Of a stretch of 64,000 nucleotides of DNA, positions 17,731 through 24,832 are shown in pieces (positions within the stretch are counted from its first letter, which is position 1; every line of letters starts with the position of its first letter). Both the position numbers and the translations under genes were made by a program. The stretch covers positions 1,030,833 to 1,094,832 of the forward strand of contig NZ_LMQO01000001.1 of NCBI RefSeq assembly GCF_001425385.1. Direction: 5' to 3'. The notes under the pieces were generated by a model, which saw only the letters and a list, made by a program, of their open reading frames with translations, was not told the origin of the DNA and did no database searches. Source of the stretch: Sphingomonas sp. Leaf407. GTDB lineage: Bacteria > Pseudomonadota > Alphaproteobacteria > Sphingomonadales > Sphingomonadaceae.

Positions 17731-17827
17731 TCGTCATTCCCGCGAAGGCGGGAATCCATAGCCGCCAACGTTTCGGTGTATGCAAGACCGTTGCGTATAT
17801 GGATTCCCGCCTTCGCGGGAATGACGA
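17731..17827. repeat. ATTCCCGCGAAGGCGGGAAT palindromic repeat
   Basis: Near-perfect arms of 30 bases: TCGTCATTCCCGCGAAGGCG on the left and the complement ending GGGAATGACGA on the right, 37 bases apart. Each arm is itself a small palindrome. This family is abundant in sphingomonad intergenic DNA. It lies between two convergent genes. Confidence 0.85.
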
Positions 17828-17880
17828 AGAGTGGCGTGTCGTCGGCCTCGAACTGAACCAGAGGCGAAGGCCGCGCTTCC

Positions 17881-19332
17881 CTACGCCGCCTCCGCCGCCT
17901 CCGTCGTCCAGCCCAGATGCGGCAACGCGATCGATCGCTTCCCCGCCAGATCGATCCGGCTGACCATCAGCTCGCGCCCTTCGATATAGGCGAGCAGCCG
18001 CTTCACCCGCCCCATCGAACTGGTGCCATAGGTCCGCGCGATCTCCATGTCGCTCGGGCACGGCCGCCCCTCGCGCGCGGCGCGGGCGATCAGCATGAAC
18101 GCGCCGAGCATGTCGTCGGGCAGCACCTCGGCGATCGCCAGCGCCTGCGCCCATTCGTCCTCGGGCGCGGCGAAGATGCCCGCGCGCGCGCACGCCAGCC
18201 GACGGGTAAATCCGGGCAGGTCGAGCGGCGGCCTGGCCAGCCCGACCATCCGGCAGCGCACGTCGAAATCCTGATACAGCACCGCCGCCGCGCGCGGCTG
18301 ATCGCCCTCGTCCTCGACCAGCGCCTTCAATACCTCGGCGACGATCGTGTCGGTTTCGTCGGTCGATCGCTCGGGCAGGTCGGGCGCGACCACCGGCCGT
18401 GGCGGCGTGGCGATCGCCGCGATCACGTCCTCGGGCGGGGCGACATGGCGGATCGGCGGCCCGAGCGGCAGCATCGCCTCGACCGGGGCCATCAACAGGT
18501 CCTTGATGTCCGCCACCGGGCTGCTGGGCAGCGGGGTCAGCTTGGGGCTGCCGCTGCGTGCCGAGGTCTGCACCGCGCCGATTTTGATCGACAGCGGACG
18601 CCTGGACACTGCCGGCCCCAGCGCCAGGAAATGCCCGCGCTGCAAGTCGCGGATCGCCTCCGCCTGCCGCCGCTCCATCCCCAGCAGGTCGGCGGCGCGC
18701 GCCATGTCGATGTCGAGGAAGGTGCGCCCCATCAGGAAATTCGACGCCTCGGCCGCGACGTTCTTGGCCAGCTTCGCCAGCCGCTGCGTCGCGATCACGC
18801 CGGCCAGGCCGCGCTTGCGCCCGCGACACATCAGGTTGGTCATCGCCGACAGCGAGGCACGGCGGACGTCCTCCGCCACCTCGCCACCACCGGCGGGGGC
18901 GAACAACTGCGCCTCGTCGACCACTACCAGCGCGGGATACCAGTGTTCACGCGGCGCATCGAACAGCGCGTTCAGGAACGCGGCGGCGCATTTCATCTGC
19001 CCCTCGGCCTCCAGCCCTTCGAGGCTGAGGACGACCGAGGCGCGATGTTCGCGCACGCGCGTGGCGAATCGGGCAACCTCGCGCTCGCTATGGTCGGCGG
19101 CCTCGATCACGACATGGCCGTAGGTGCCCGCCAGCGTCACGAAATCGCCTTCGGGGTCGATCACCACCTGCTGGACATGGCCGGCGCTGCGTTCGAGCAG
19201 GCGGCGCAACAGGTGCGACTTGCCCGAGCCCGAATTGCCCTGCACCAGCAGGCGCGTCGCGAGGAGTTCTTCCAGATCAAGGGGAACGGTCTTGCCCGCC
19301 GGGTCCGTCCCCATATCGACGTTCACGGTCAT
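17881..19332 (-). CDS. HerA/DUF87-type P-loop ATPase
   Basis: A 483-residue ATPase. The Walker A motif is GNSGSGKS at residues 32-39 and the Walker B is LVVVDEAQ near residue 140. VVIDPEGDFVTLAGTYGHVV and GVIATQRLAKLAKNVAAEASN, the latter with a sensor-type Gln-Arg, are characteristic of HerA/VirB4-like DUF87 ATPases. The C-terminal third carries helix-turn-helix-like segments (PSDMEIARTYGTSSMGRVKRLL). HerA proteins translocate on DNA, but no NurA-type nuclease neighbour is present, so this belongs to the broader bacterial DUF87 group of unknown task. Single gene on this strand. Confidence 0.85.
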   Translation of the reverse strand: MTVNVDMGTDPAGKTVPLDLEELLATRLLVQGNSGSGKSHLLRRLLERSAGHVQQVVIDPEGDFVTLAGTYGHVVIEAADHSEREVARFATRVREHRASVVLSLEGLEAEGQMKCAAAFLNALFDAPREHWYPALVVVDEAQLFAPAGGGEVAEDVRRASLSAMTNLMCRGRKRGLAGVIATQRLAKLAKNVAAEASNFLMGRTFLDIDMARAADLLGMERRQAEAIRDLQRGHFLALGPAVSRRPLSIKIGAVQTSARSGSPKLTPLPSSPVADIKDLLMAPVEAMLPLGPPIRHVAPPEDVIAAIATPPRPVVAPDLPERSTDETDTIVAEVLKALVEDEGDQPRAAAVLYQDFDVRCRMVGLARPPLDLPGFTRRLACARAGIFAAPEDEWAQALAIAEVLPDDMLGAFMLIARAAREGRPCPSDMEIARTYGTSSMGRVKRLLAYIEGRELMVSRIDLAGKRSIALPHLGWTTEAAEAA

Positions 19333-19421
19333 CGCGGGTCCTTACGCGCGCGCGGCGCTTCGGGGCAAGCAGTTGCGTCGCGGCCCGCCGCACGGCAGGA
19401 CGGCGTCGAGGGGAACGAGCG

Positions 19422-19844
19422 ATGCGACTGCACCGGGGATATGCGCTGGCAACGATCGTGCTGCTGATCGTCGAGATCGGAATCGCGCTGTTCGTCCGCG
19501 ACCGGATCGTCCGCCCCTATGTCGGCGATACGCTAGCGGTGATCCTCGTTTATACGGCCCTGCGCGCCGTCACCCGGCTATCGGTGCCCGCTGCCGCGCT
19601 GACCGCGTTCGCCATCGCGGTCGTGATCGAATTCGGCCAGTATTTCCACGTCCTCGACCACATCGGCCTCGGCGAAAACCGGCTGGCGCGCACCGTGCTG
19701 GGCAGCGGTTTCGATACCCACGACTTCATCGCCTACGCCGCCGGCGCGCTGATCGCCTATGCCGTCGACTACCGCCGCGCGTCGCGTGCCCCCGCCGGCA
19801 CCCGCACGCGCAGGCCATCGAGCGACTCGTCGAGCACGATCTGA
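19422..19844 (+). CDS. DUF2809 membrane protein
   Basis: A 140-residue protein with about four hydrophobic segments (YALATIVLLIVEIGIALFV, LAVILVYTALRAV, ALTAFAIAVVIEFGQYF, HDFIAYAAGALIAYAVDY). The placement of ALRAV, EFGQYF and LGSGFDTHDFIAYAAG matches the DUF2809 family, sometimes called VanZ-like, of unknown function. Its last 76 bases overlap the 3' end of the ferredoxin gene on the opposite strand. The polar Ser/Thr-rich tail encoded in that overlap is not conserved in type and may be the consequence of stop-codon loss. Confidence 0.8.
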   Translation: MRLHRGYALATIVLLIVEIGIALFVRDRIVRPYVGDTLAVILVYTALRAVTRLSVPAAALTAFAIAVVIEFGQYFHVLDHIGLGENRLARTVLGSGFDTHDFIAYAAGALIAYAVDYRRASRAPAGTRTRRPSSDSSSTI

Positions 19845-20095
19845 CACGCCAGCCGGCTGGTCGCGACCGCGTTCGCGGCGAAATCGAGCATGTCCTCCTC
19901 CTCCTCGCTGGGTGCGGGCAGTCGCGCATGATCCGCCGGATCGACGATGACGTGGCAGGTCGAACACGCCATCTGCCCGCCGCACGTCCCCTCCAGCGGA
20001 AAATCATACGCCTGCGCCAAATCGAGCAGCCGGTCGCCCGCCGCCCCGCGTACCGCCTCGCTCCGCCCGTCCGGCCCGGTCAGATGGACGATCAT
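19769..20095 (-). CDS. adrenodoxin-type [2Fe-2S] ferredoxin
   Basis: A 108-residue electron carrier. The cluster ligands follow the adrenodoxin pattern: Cys in EGTCGGQMACSTCHVIV (C-x5-C-x2-C) and a fourth Cys in SRLACQI. Such ferredoxins donate electrons in Fe-S cluster assembly or to P450 systems. It starts at the ATG at 20095, which overlaps the stop of the upstream cysteine desulfurase gene (TGATG); the two upstream GTG codons are less likely. Being third in a coupled cysteine desulfurase operon, a role in Fe-S biogenesis is the natural inference. Confidence 0.93.
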   Translation of the reverse strand: MIVHLTGPDGRSEAVRGAAGDRLLDLAQAYDFPLEGTCGGQMACSTCHVIVDPADHARLPAPSEEEEDMLDFAANAVATSRLACQIVLDESLDGLRVRVPAGARDARR

Positions 20096-21186
20096 CACCA
20101 CTGGCTCCGCGCTGCTAGGTCGATGGTTTCCAGCGCCATCACCAGTTCCTCTTCACTCGTATAGCGGCCGAAGCCGATGCGGATCGACGATCGCGCCTCG
20201 CGCTCGGTCAGCCCCATTGCGCGCAGCACATGGCTACTGCGCCCCGATCCGCTGGCACAGGCCGATCCGGCCGAAAACGCCAGCGTGCGGCACTCGCTCA
20301 TCAACCGCGCCACATCGAGCCCCTCCATCCGCACGTTCAGATTGCCGCGATAGCGCGCATTGGCCGCACCGTTCAGCACCCACTCCGGCCCCAGCACATC
20401 CCGCGCCGCGCGCCACAATCCCTCGACCTGCGCCGGATCGTCGTCCTTCAGCAGCGCCGCCGCCGCGCCGAACCCCGCGCACAGCGCCGGGCTGAGCGTG
20501 CCCGATCGCAAACCGCCCTCCTGCCCCCCGCCATGCAGGATCGCCGCCGGCTCCGCCCCTGCCCGCACCCACAGCGCACCGATCCCCTTCGGACCATGAA
20601 CCTTGTGCGCCGACACCGCGATCAGGTCGCAGGCATCGACCGGCAGCGGCACCCGCCCGAACCCCTGCACCGCATCGCAGACCATCACCGCGCCGGCCGC
20701 GCGCGCCAGTCCGCCCAGCCACGCGATCGGCTGGACCACGCCGATCTCGTTATTGACCAGCATCGCCGCGACCAGCGCGGTCCGCCCGTCGATCGCCGCC
20801 AGCGCCGCCGCGCGGTCGACCAGCCCGTCGCGTCCCACCGGCAGCACCACGACCTCCGCGCCCACCGCCCGGCAACTATCGAGGACACAGGCATGTTCGG
20901 TCGCGATCATCACCACCTTCGGCCGCCCGGCCTTCGCGAAGGTCCCAGCGATCGCCCAGTTCGCCGCCTCGGTAGCACCACCGGTGAAGAACAGCCGCCC
21001 CGCCGCCGCATCCCCGCCCAGCGCACCCAGCACCTGATCGCGCGCCACCTCGACCGCCGCCTTCGCCCGCCGGCCCTCGCGGTGCGGCGAATGCGGGTTG
21101 GCGTGGAAATCACGCAGCCACGGCACCATCGCCTCGAACGCTTCCGGCGCGAGCGGCGTCGTTGCCTGATAATCGAGATAGGTCAT
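20095..21186 (-). CDS. cysteine desulfurase (NifS/IscS type), downstream copy
   Basis: PLP enzyme of 363 residues that removes sulfur from cysteine as an enzyme persulfide. The PLP lysine lies in AVSAHKVHGPKGIGAL, the substrate loop in NNEIGVVQPI, and the catalytic Cys in FSAGSACASGSGRSSHVLRA. The N-terminus MTYLDYQATTPLAPEA is typical. Start at 21186, overlapping the stop of the upstream paralogue as ATGA. It is followed by the ferredoxin with another one-base overlap, so the three genes form one translation unit. It differs clearly from the upstream copy, so this is not a recent duplication. Cytoplasmic; supplies sulfur for Fe-S clusters or thio-modified tRNA. Confidence 0.93.
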   Translation of the reverse strand: MTYLDYQATTPLAPEAFEAMVPWLRDFHANPHSPHREGRRAKAAVEVARDQVLGALGGDAAAGRLFFTGGATEAANWAIAGTFAKAGRPKVVMIATEHACVLDSCRAVGAEVVVLPVGRDGLVDRAAALAAIDGRTALVAAMLVNNEIGVVQPIAWLGGLARAAGAVMVCDAVQGFGRVPLPVDACDLIAVSAHKVHGPKGIGALWVRAGAEPAAILHGGGQEGGLRSGTLSPALCAGFGAAAALLKDDDPAQVEGLWRAARDVLGPEWVLNGAANARYRGNLNVRMEGLDVARLMSECRTLAFSAGSACASGSGRSSHVLRAMGLTEREARSSIRIGFGRYTSEEELVMALETIDLAARSQW

Positions 21187-22235
21187 GCCATCGCTTTCCA
21201 CGCCGCCGCGAACCGCTCGACCTCGTCGGCGGTCGTCGTCCAGCCGAAACTGACGCGGATCACCTCGCTCGCCGCCTTCGCGTCGATACCCATCGCGCCC
21301 AGCACATGGCTGGTCTTGAGCGTCCCCGACGAACACGCGCTCCCCGCCGACACCGCGAACCCCGCCGAATCGAGCCGCATCAACTGCGCCGCCGCCGACC
21401 GTCCGGGCAGGCGATAGGCGGCGATCGTCGCGATGCGGGGCGATGCGTCGGCAATCACCTCGCCGCCGTTGCCCCGCACCACCGCGTCGAGATCGCGTCG
21501 CAGCGCTACCGCCCGGTCGAACCAGTCGCGCGGCGCCTCCAGCGCGGCGGCAAAGCCCAGCGCGGCGGGCAGATTCTCGGTCCCGCCGCGATAGCCCTGT
21601 TCCTGCCCGCCGGTCGGGGTTAGCAGCGACAGGTCGCGTACCAGCAGCGCGCCGATGCCCGGCGGCCCGCCCAGCTTGTGCGCCGACACCACGATCAGGT
21701 CGGCGGGCGGCAGCGGGAGCTTGCCCGCGCTTTGCGAACAATCGGCCAGCAACGTGATGCGCCGCCCGATCCAGTCCTCGCGCCGCCGCGCGTCGATCAC
21801 GTCCAGCGGTTGCAGCACGCCCGTCTCGCTGTTCGCCGACTGGATGACGAACCGGTCGGTGGCATGCGACAGCCATGACCCGTCGCGCAGGTCGACCAGC
21901 CCGTCGGCACCGACCGGCATCCGGCCATGCCCCTCCGCCACGCGCAACACCGCGTCGTGCTCGACGCTCGTCACGATCGTCCCGGTCCGGCCGGCACCGC
22001 GCAGCGCGATCGAGAGTGCCTCGCTCGCCCCGCCGGTCAGGATCACCTCGCCGTCCCACCCCAGCGCCGTCGCGATCCGCGCCCGCGCCTCCTCCAGCGC
22101 CCGCCGGGCGGCGCGCCCTTCGGCATGCGGGCTGGACGGATTGGCCCAGCGCGCCATGCCGTCGATCACCGCCGCCACCGCCTCCGGGCGCATCGGCGTG
22201 GTCGCGGCATGATCGAGATAGATGCGCTTCGTCAA
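21183..22235 (-). CDS. cysteine desulfurase (NifS/IscS type), upstream copy
   Basis: A 350-residue cysteine desulfurase. Seen: KRIYLDHAATTPMRPEA at the N-terminus, TGGASEALSIAL, the PLP-lysine segment VVSAHKLGGPPGIGALLV, the Asn-Ser-Glu loop SANSETGVLQPLD and the catalytic Cys in VSAGSACSSGTLKTSHVLGA. No ATG lies near the conserved start; a TTG at 22235 is the best initiation codon. The gene is divergent from an alpha/beta hydrolase gene 97 bases away, an arrangement seen near Suf/Isc genes in sphingomonads. No scaffold (IscU or SufU) or regulator (IscR) is present in this window. Confidence 0.91.
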   Translation of the reverse strand: MTKRIYLDHAATTPMRPEAVAAVIDGMARWANPSSPHAEGRAARRALEEARARIATALGWDGEVILTGGASEALSIALRGAGRTGTIVTSVEHDAVLRVAEGHGRMPVGADGLVDLRDGSWLSHATDRFVIQSANSETGVLQPLDVIDARRREDWIGRRITLLADCSQSAGKLPLPPADLIVVSAHKLGGPPGIGALLVRDLSLLTPTGGQEQGYRGGTENLPAALGFAAALEAPRDWFDRAVALRRDLDAVVRGNGGEVIADASPRIATIAAYRLPGRSAAAQLMRLDSAGFAVSAGSACSSGTLKTSHVLGAMGIDAKAASEVIRVSFGWTTTADEVERFAAAWKAMA

Positions 22236-22332
22236 AACGGGGCCGTTCCGATTGCTTGTGGGATCGTTGGTCCTATATAGCCGCCAACCATCTTTGCGCC
22301 ATTGCCGCGCCCCCGCATCTACAGGACGTCCC

Positions 22333-22989
22333 ATGCCCGAAGTCATCTTCCCCGGTCCCGAAGGTCGACTGGAAGGCCGTTTCGCTCCCGCGCCGCGCCC
22401 GCGCGCGCCGGTGGCGATGATCCTCCACCCGCACCCCTCGTCGGGCGGCACGATGAACAACCGCATGGTGCAGGAACTCTACAAGACGTTCCAGCGGCGC
22501 GGCTTCGCCACGCTGCGCTTCAACTTCCGTGGCGTCGGCAAGAGCCAGGGCACGTTCGACAACGGCGTCGGCGAACTGTCGGACGCAGCCTCGGCGCTCG
22601 ACTGGGTGCAGAGCTTCCACCCCGAAGCGCAGACGACGTGGATCGCGGGCGTCAGCTTCGGCGCGTGGATCGGCATGCAGTTGCTGATGCGCCGCCCCGA
22701 AATCCGCGGTTTCATCTCGATCGCGCCGCCGGCGAACATGTACGACTTCACCTTCCTCGCCCCCTGCCCGTCGTCAGGCATCATCATCCAGGGCGATGCC
22801 GACGAGGTGGTGACTCCCGCCGCCACCCAGAAGCTGGTCGACAAGCTGCGCACCCAGCGCCACATCACGATCCATCACGACACGATCCCGGGCGCCAACC
22901 ACTTCTTCCAGAACGAGATGCCCGAACTGATGGGCAGCGTGGACCGGTATCTGGACATGCGGCTGGACCCGAACTCGCCGATCAAGTGA
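22333..22989 (+). CDS. alpha/beta hydrolase
   Basis: A 218-residue cytoplasmic hydrolase. The nucleophile elbow is AGVSFGAW (G-x-S-x-G), the oxyanion strand is LHPHPSSGGTMNN, the acid lies in IIQGDADEVVTP and the His in PGANHFF. This is the compact COG2945-type hydrolase often found beside iron-sulfur genes, with FNFRGVGKSQGTFD as a marked family segment. The natural substrate is unknown. It is followed at once by a strong hairpin (22990-23039). Confidence 0.92.
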   Translation: MPEVIFPGPEGRLEGRFAPAPRPRAPVAMILHPHPSSGGTMNNRMVQELYKTFQRRGFATLRFNFRGVGKSQGTFDNGVGELSDAASALDWVQSFHPEAQTTWIAGVSFGAWIGMQLLMRRPEIRGFISIAPPANMYDFTFLAPCPSSGIIIQGDADEVVTPAATQKLVDKLRTQRHITIHHDTIPGANHFFQNEMPELMGSVDRYLDMRLDPNSPIK

Positions 22990-23039
22990 GGCTCGCCGCA
23001 GCGGATTAGCGTTGCTAATCCGCGCGCCAGCGGCGAGCC
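22990..23039 (+). terminator. stem-loop after alpha/beta hydrolase gene
   Basis: GGCTCGCCGC pairs with GCGGCGAGCC, and inside it GCGGATTAGC pairs with GCTAATCCGC around a GTT loop. It begins at the base after the stop codon. There is no T-run, so it may be a repeat element used as a terminator or 3' stabiliser. A smaller hairpin, GGCGCGGC-TTC-GCCGCGCC, follows at about 23069-23087. Confidence 0.6.
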
Positions 23040-23163
23040 CGGCCGGCGGCACGACCGTGCCGACCGACGGCGCGGCTTCGCCGCGCCGCCACCCGCTATC
23101 AATCTTGCCATATTCTTTGAACGCCCTACGGTAGCCGGCAACATTCCGTTACAGGAACCCGCC

Positions 23164-23385
23164 ATGCTGACCGCCCTGTTCCTCGCCGCCGCCCTCCAGA
23201 CCGCGCCCGCGCCGCCGCCGGAAAAGAAAATCTGTCGCCGCGATGTCGCGACCGGCACGATCATGCCCAGGCGCACCTGCCGCACCCGCGCGGAATGGGC
23301 ACAGATCGACGCGGCGACCGCGAACCTGACTGACCAGACGATGCGCCAACGCGCCGCCCAGCCGAGCGCGCTACGCGAGTATTGA
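23164..23385 (+). CDS. small exported Cys-containing protein, function unknown
   Basis: A 73-residue protein with a short signal peptide (MLTALFLAAALQTAPA) and a mature part with two Cys, KKICRRDVATGTIMPRRTCRTRAEW, likely to form a disulfide in the periplasm. This 'C-R-x10-R-x-C-R-T-R-A-E-W' pattern recurs in small sphingomonad proteins of unknown role. The ATG is preceded by ACAGGAACCCGCC. Single gene. Confidence 0.7.
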   Translation: MLTALFLAAALQTAPAPPPEKKICRRDVATGTIMPRRTCRTRAEWAQIDAATANLTDQTMRQRAAQPSALREY

Positions 23386-23423
23386 AACCAAATCGTATCA
23401 GCCTGATGCGAAGCGCTCGACTT

Positions 23424-23527
23424 CTCCCCTCCCTGACAGGGGCGGGGGTGGGTTGGCCGGTTGTGGAACGCACCCCTTTTCTCGCGAGCCGACCCACCCC
23501 CAGCCCCTCCCTCGTCAGGGAGGGGAG
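23424..23527. repeat. long CTCCCCTCCCTGA palindromic repeat
   Basis: CTCCCCTCCCTGACAGGGGC on the left and CCACCCCCAGCCCCTCCC through TCAGGGAGGGGAG on the right. Same family as 16143-16249. It lies between two convergent genes. Confidence 0.8.
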
Positions 23528-23566
23528 CAATGTCGCTGTCGGTTCGACGTAACCGTCGATCGAACC

Positions 23567-23734
23567 CTACACCGTCCAGATCGCCACATTCGCCACCATC
23601 ACCAGCGCGCAGGTGAACATCAGCGCGCCCTTGCCCCGTTCGCCGCGCCGCCACAGCTTGAACGCCCCGACGCACAGCAGCAGCGCCGCGATCATCACGA
23701 TCGACAGCAGCGTGCCCGCCTGCCCCCCGCTCAT
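23567..23734 (-). CDS. 55-residue two-helix membrane protein
   Basis: A small protein with two hydrophobic stretches, LLSIVMIAALLLCVGAF and GALMFTCALVMVANVAIW, joined by a basic loop KLWRRGERGKG. It starts at 23734 and overlaps the threonine dehydratase stop by four bases (ATGA), so it is probably translated by coupling. No family was recognised. The overlap and membrane pattern make it credible despite its size. Confidence 0.65.
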   Translation of the reverse strand: MSGGQAGTLLSIVMIAALLLCVGAFKLWRRGERGKGALMFTCALVMVANVAIWTV

Positions 23735-24693
23735 GCCGCCAGCACCTTCGCATAATCGGCCATGTCGACGTTGCCGCCCGACAGCAGCACCAGCATGCCC
23801 GGTTCCACCGCCACCTGCCCGGTCAGGATCGCCGCCAGCGCCACCGCCCCGCCCGGCTCGACCACCAGCCGCAACCGTCGCGCCGCCCAGCGTTGCGCCT
23901 CGGCGATCGCTGCCTCGCTGACGGCCACCCCGGTCGCGCCGCGCGCCGCCAGCACCTCGAACGTCCGCTCGGCCACCCGTGTCGTCTGGAGCGCATCGCA
24001 CGCGGTCGGCGGTGGATTGGCACCGACCGGTTCGATCGCCCCGCCCGCCAGACTACGGCGCATATCGTCCCACCCCTCCGGCTCGGCGACGGTGATCCGG
24101 GCATCGGGCAGCGCCAGTGCGATGCCCGCCGCCAGCCCGCCGCCGCCGCACGGCACGACCACCCGGCCCGGCGCGGGCAGACCGGCGGCGGCCATCTGTT
24201 GCGCCGCCTCGATCCCCGCCGATCCCTGCCCCTCGATCACCCACGGGTCGTCGAAGCTCGGCACCAGCACCGCGCCGCGCGCATGCGCCAGATGTGCCGC
24301 GATCTTCTCGCGACTCTCGCTCGCCCGGTCGTAGCGGACCACCTCCGCGCCCAATGCCATCGTCGCCTCCAGCTTCACGCGCGGCGCATCCGCCGGCATC
24401 ACGATCGTGGCGGGCATCCCCAGCCGCTTCGCCGCCCAGGCGATCCCCTGCGCATGATTGCCAGAGGAGAAGGCGACGACGCCGCGCGCCCTCGTTTCGT
24501 CGCTCAAAGCGGTCAACCGATGCCACGCCCCGCGCAGCTTGAACGCGCCGACGGGCTGCAAGGATTCCGCCTTGAACGCAACCGATACCCCGTTGATTTC
24601 GATCGCAAAAAGCGGCGACTGCGGCAGAATCGCCGCGATCTTCGCGGCGGCGTCGCGCACCCCGGCGCGGGTCGGCTGTCGTAAAATCGTCAT
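23731..24693 (-). CDS. threonine/serine dehydratase (PLP fold-type II)
   Basis: A 320-residue enzyme converting threonine to 2-oxobutyrate and ammonia, or serine to pyruvate. The PLP lysine is Lys52 in LQPVGAFKLRGAW, the Asn loop is FSSGNHAQGIAWAAK, and the phosphate-binding Gly loop is VPCGGGGLAAGIAL. There is no C-terminal ACT regulatory domain, so it resembles catabolic threonine dehydratases or serine racemase-like proteins more than full-length IlvA. The start at 24693 is favoured over 24720. It is divergent from the ornithine decarboxylase leader. Confidence 0.92.
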   Translation of the reverse strand: MTILRQPTRAGVRDAAAKIAAILPQSPLFAIEINGVSVAFKAESLQPVGAFKLRGAWHRLTALSDETRARGVVAFSSGNHAQGIAWAAKRLGMPATIVMPADAPRVKLEATMALGAEVVRYDRASESREKIAAHLAHARGAVLVPSFDDPWVIEGQGSAGIEAAQQMAAAGLPAPGRVVVPCGGGGLAAGIALALPDARITVAEPEGWDDMRRSLAGGAIEPVGANPPPTACDALQTTRVAERTFEVLAARGATGVAVSEAAIAEAQRWAARRLRLVVEPGGAVALAAILTGQVAVEPGMLVLLSGGNVDMADYAKVLAA

Positions 24694-24728
24694 AAACTGC
24701 TCTTTCCGTCGCAGAACCACTTTACATC

Positions 24729-24832
24729 ATGGGACCGGGGTCATAGATCGCGCCTCCGCTGCCCCATGGGACTTCCAACCGCAAGGCAGCTTTTGTCACC
24801 GTATGCCGAAAGGCAATTGGAGGTCCCTTGAA
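24729..24832 (+). promoter_or_regulatory. structured mRNA leader hiding the ODC Shine-Dalgarno (speF-like)
   Basis: GGGACTTCCAA at 24768-24778 is complementary (one G-U pair) to TTGGAGGTCCC at 24817-24827, which contains the GGAGG Shine-Dalgarno sequence of the decarboxylase. Inside this stem a second hairpin, TGCC-GAAA-GGCA at 24804-24815, is closed by a GNRA tetraloop. The leader could thus switch between a closed form that blocks initiation and an open one. A cis-regulatory RNA named speF is known upstream of ornithine decarboxylase genes in alphaproteobacteria; position and SD sequestration fit, but the match to its consensus was not computed. The 5' limit given is approximate. Confidence 0.6.
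24766..24831 (+). CDS. possible 21-residue leader peptide
   Basis: An ATG at 24766 opens a frame of 21 codons ending in TGA at 24829-24831, one base before the TTG proposed for the decarboxylase. It reads MGLPTARQLLSPYAERQ and four more residues, and spans both arms of the sequestering stem. Translation of it would melt the stem and expose the Shine-Dalgarno sequence. No ribosome site precedes it, so it may be chance. E. coli speF is known to be controlled by an ornithine-sensing leader peptide, which is the reason for listing it. Confidence 0.25.
   Translation: MGLPTARQLLSPYAERQLEVP

Noticed and set aside
20230..21417. Long forward frame across the cysteine desulfurase genes
   Set aside because: Antisense shadow; Arg/His-rich and without domain.
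22251..22280. Promoter resembling TTGCTT and TATATA before the alpha/beta hydrolase gene
   Set aside because: The spacing between the two boxes is about 13-15 bases, too short for a normal sigma-70 promoter.
24803..24832. ATG at 24803 as start of ornithine decarboxylase
   Set aside because: It lies inside the GNRA hairpin without a ribosome site; the TTG at 24833 has GGAGG at nine bases. The ATG is kept as an alternative.
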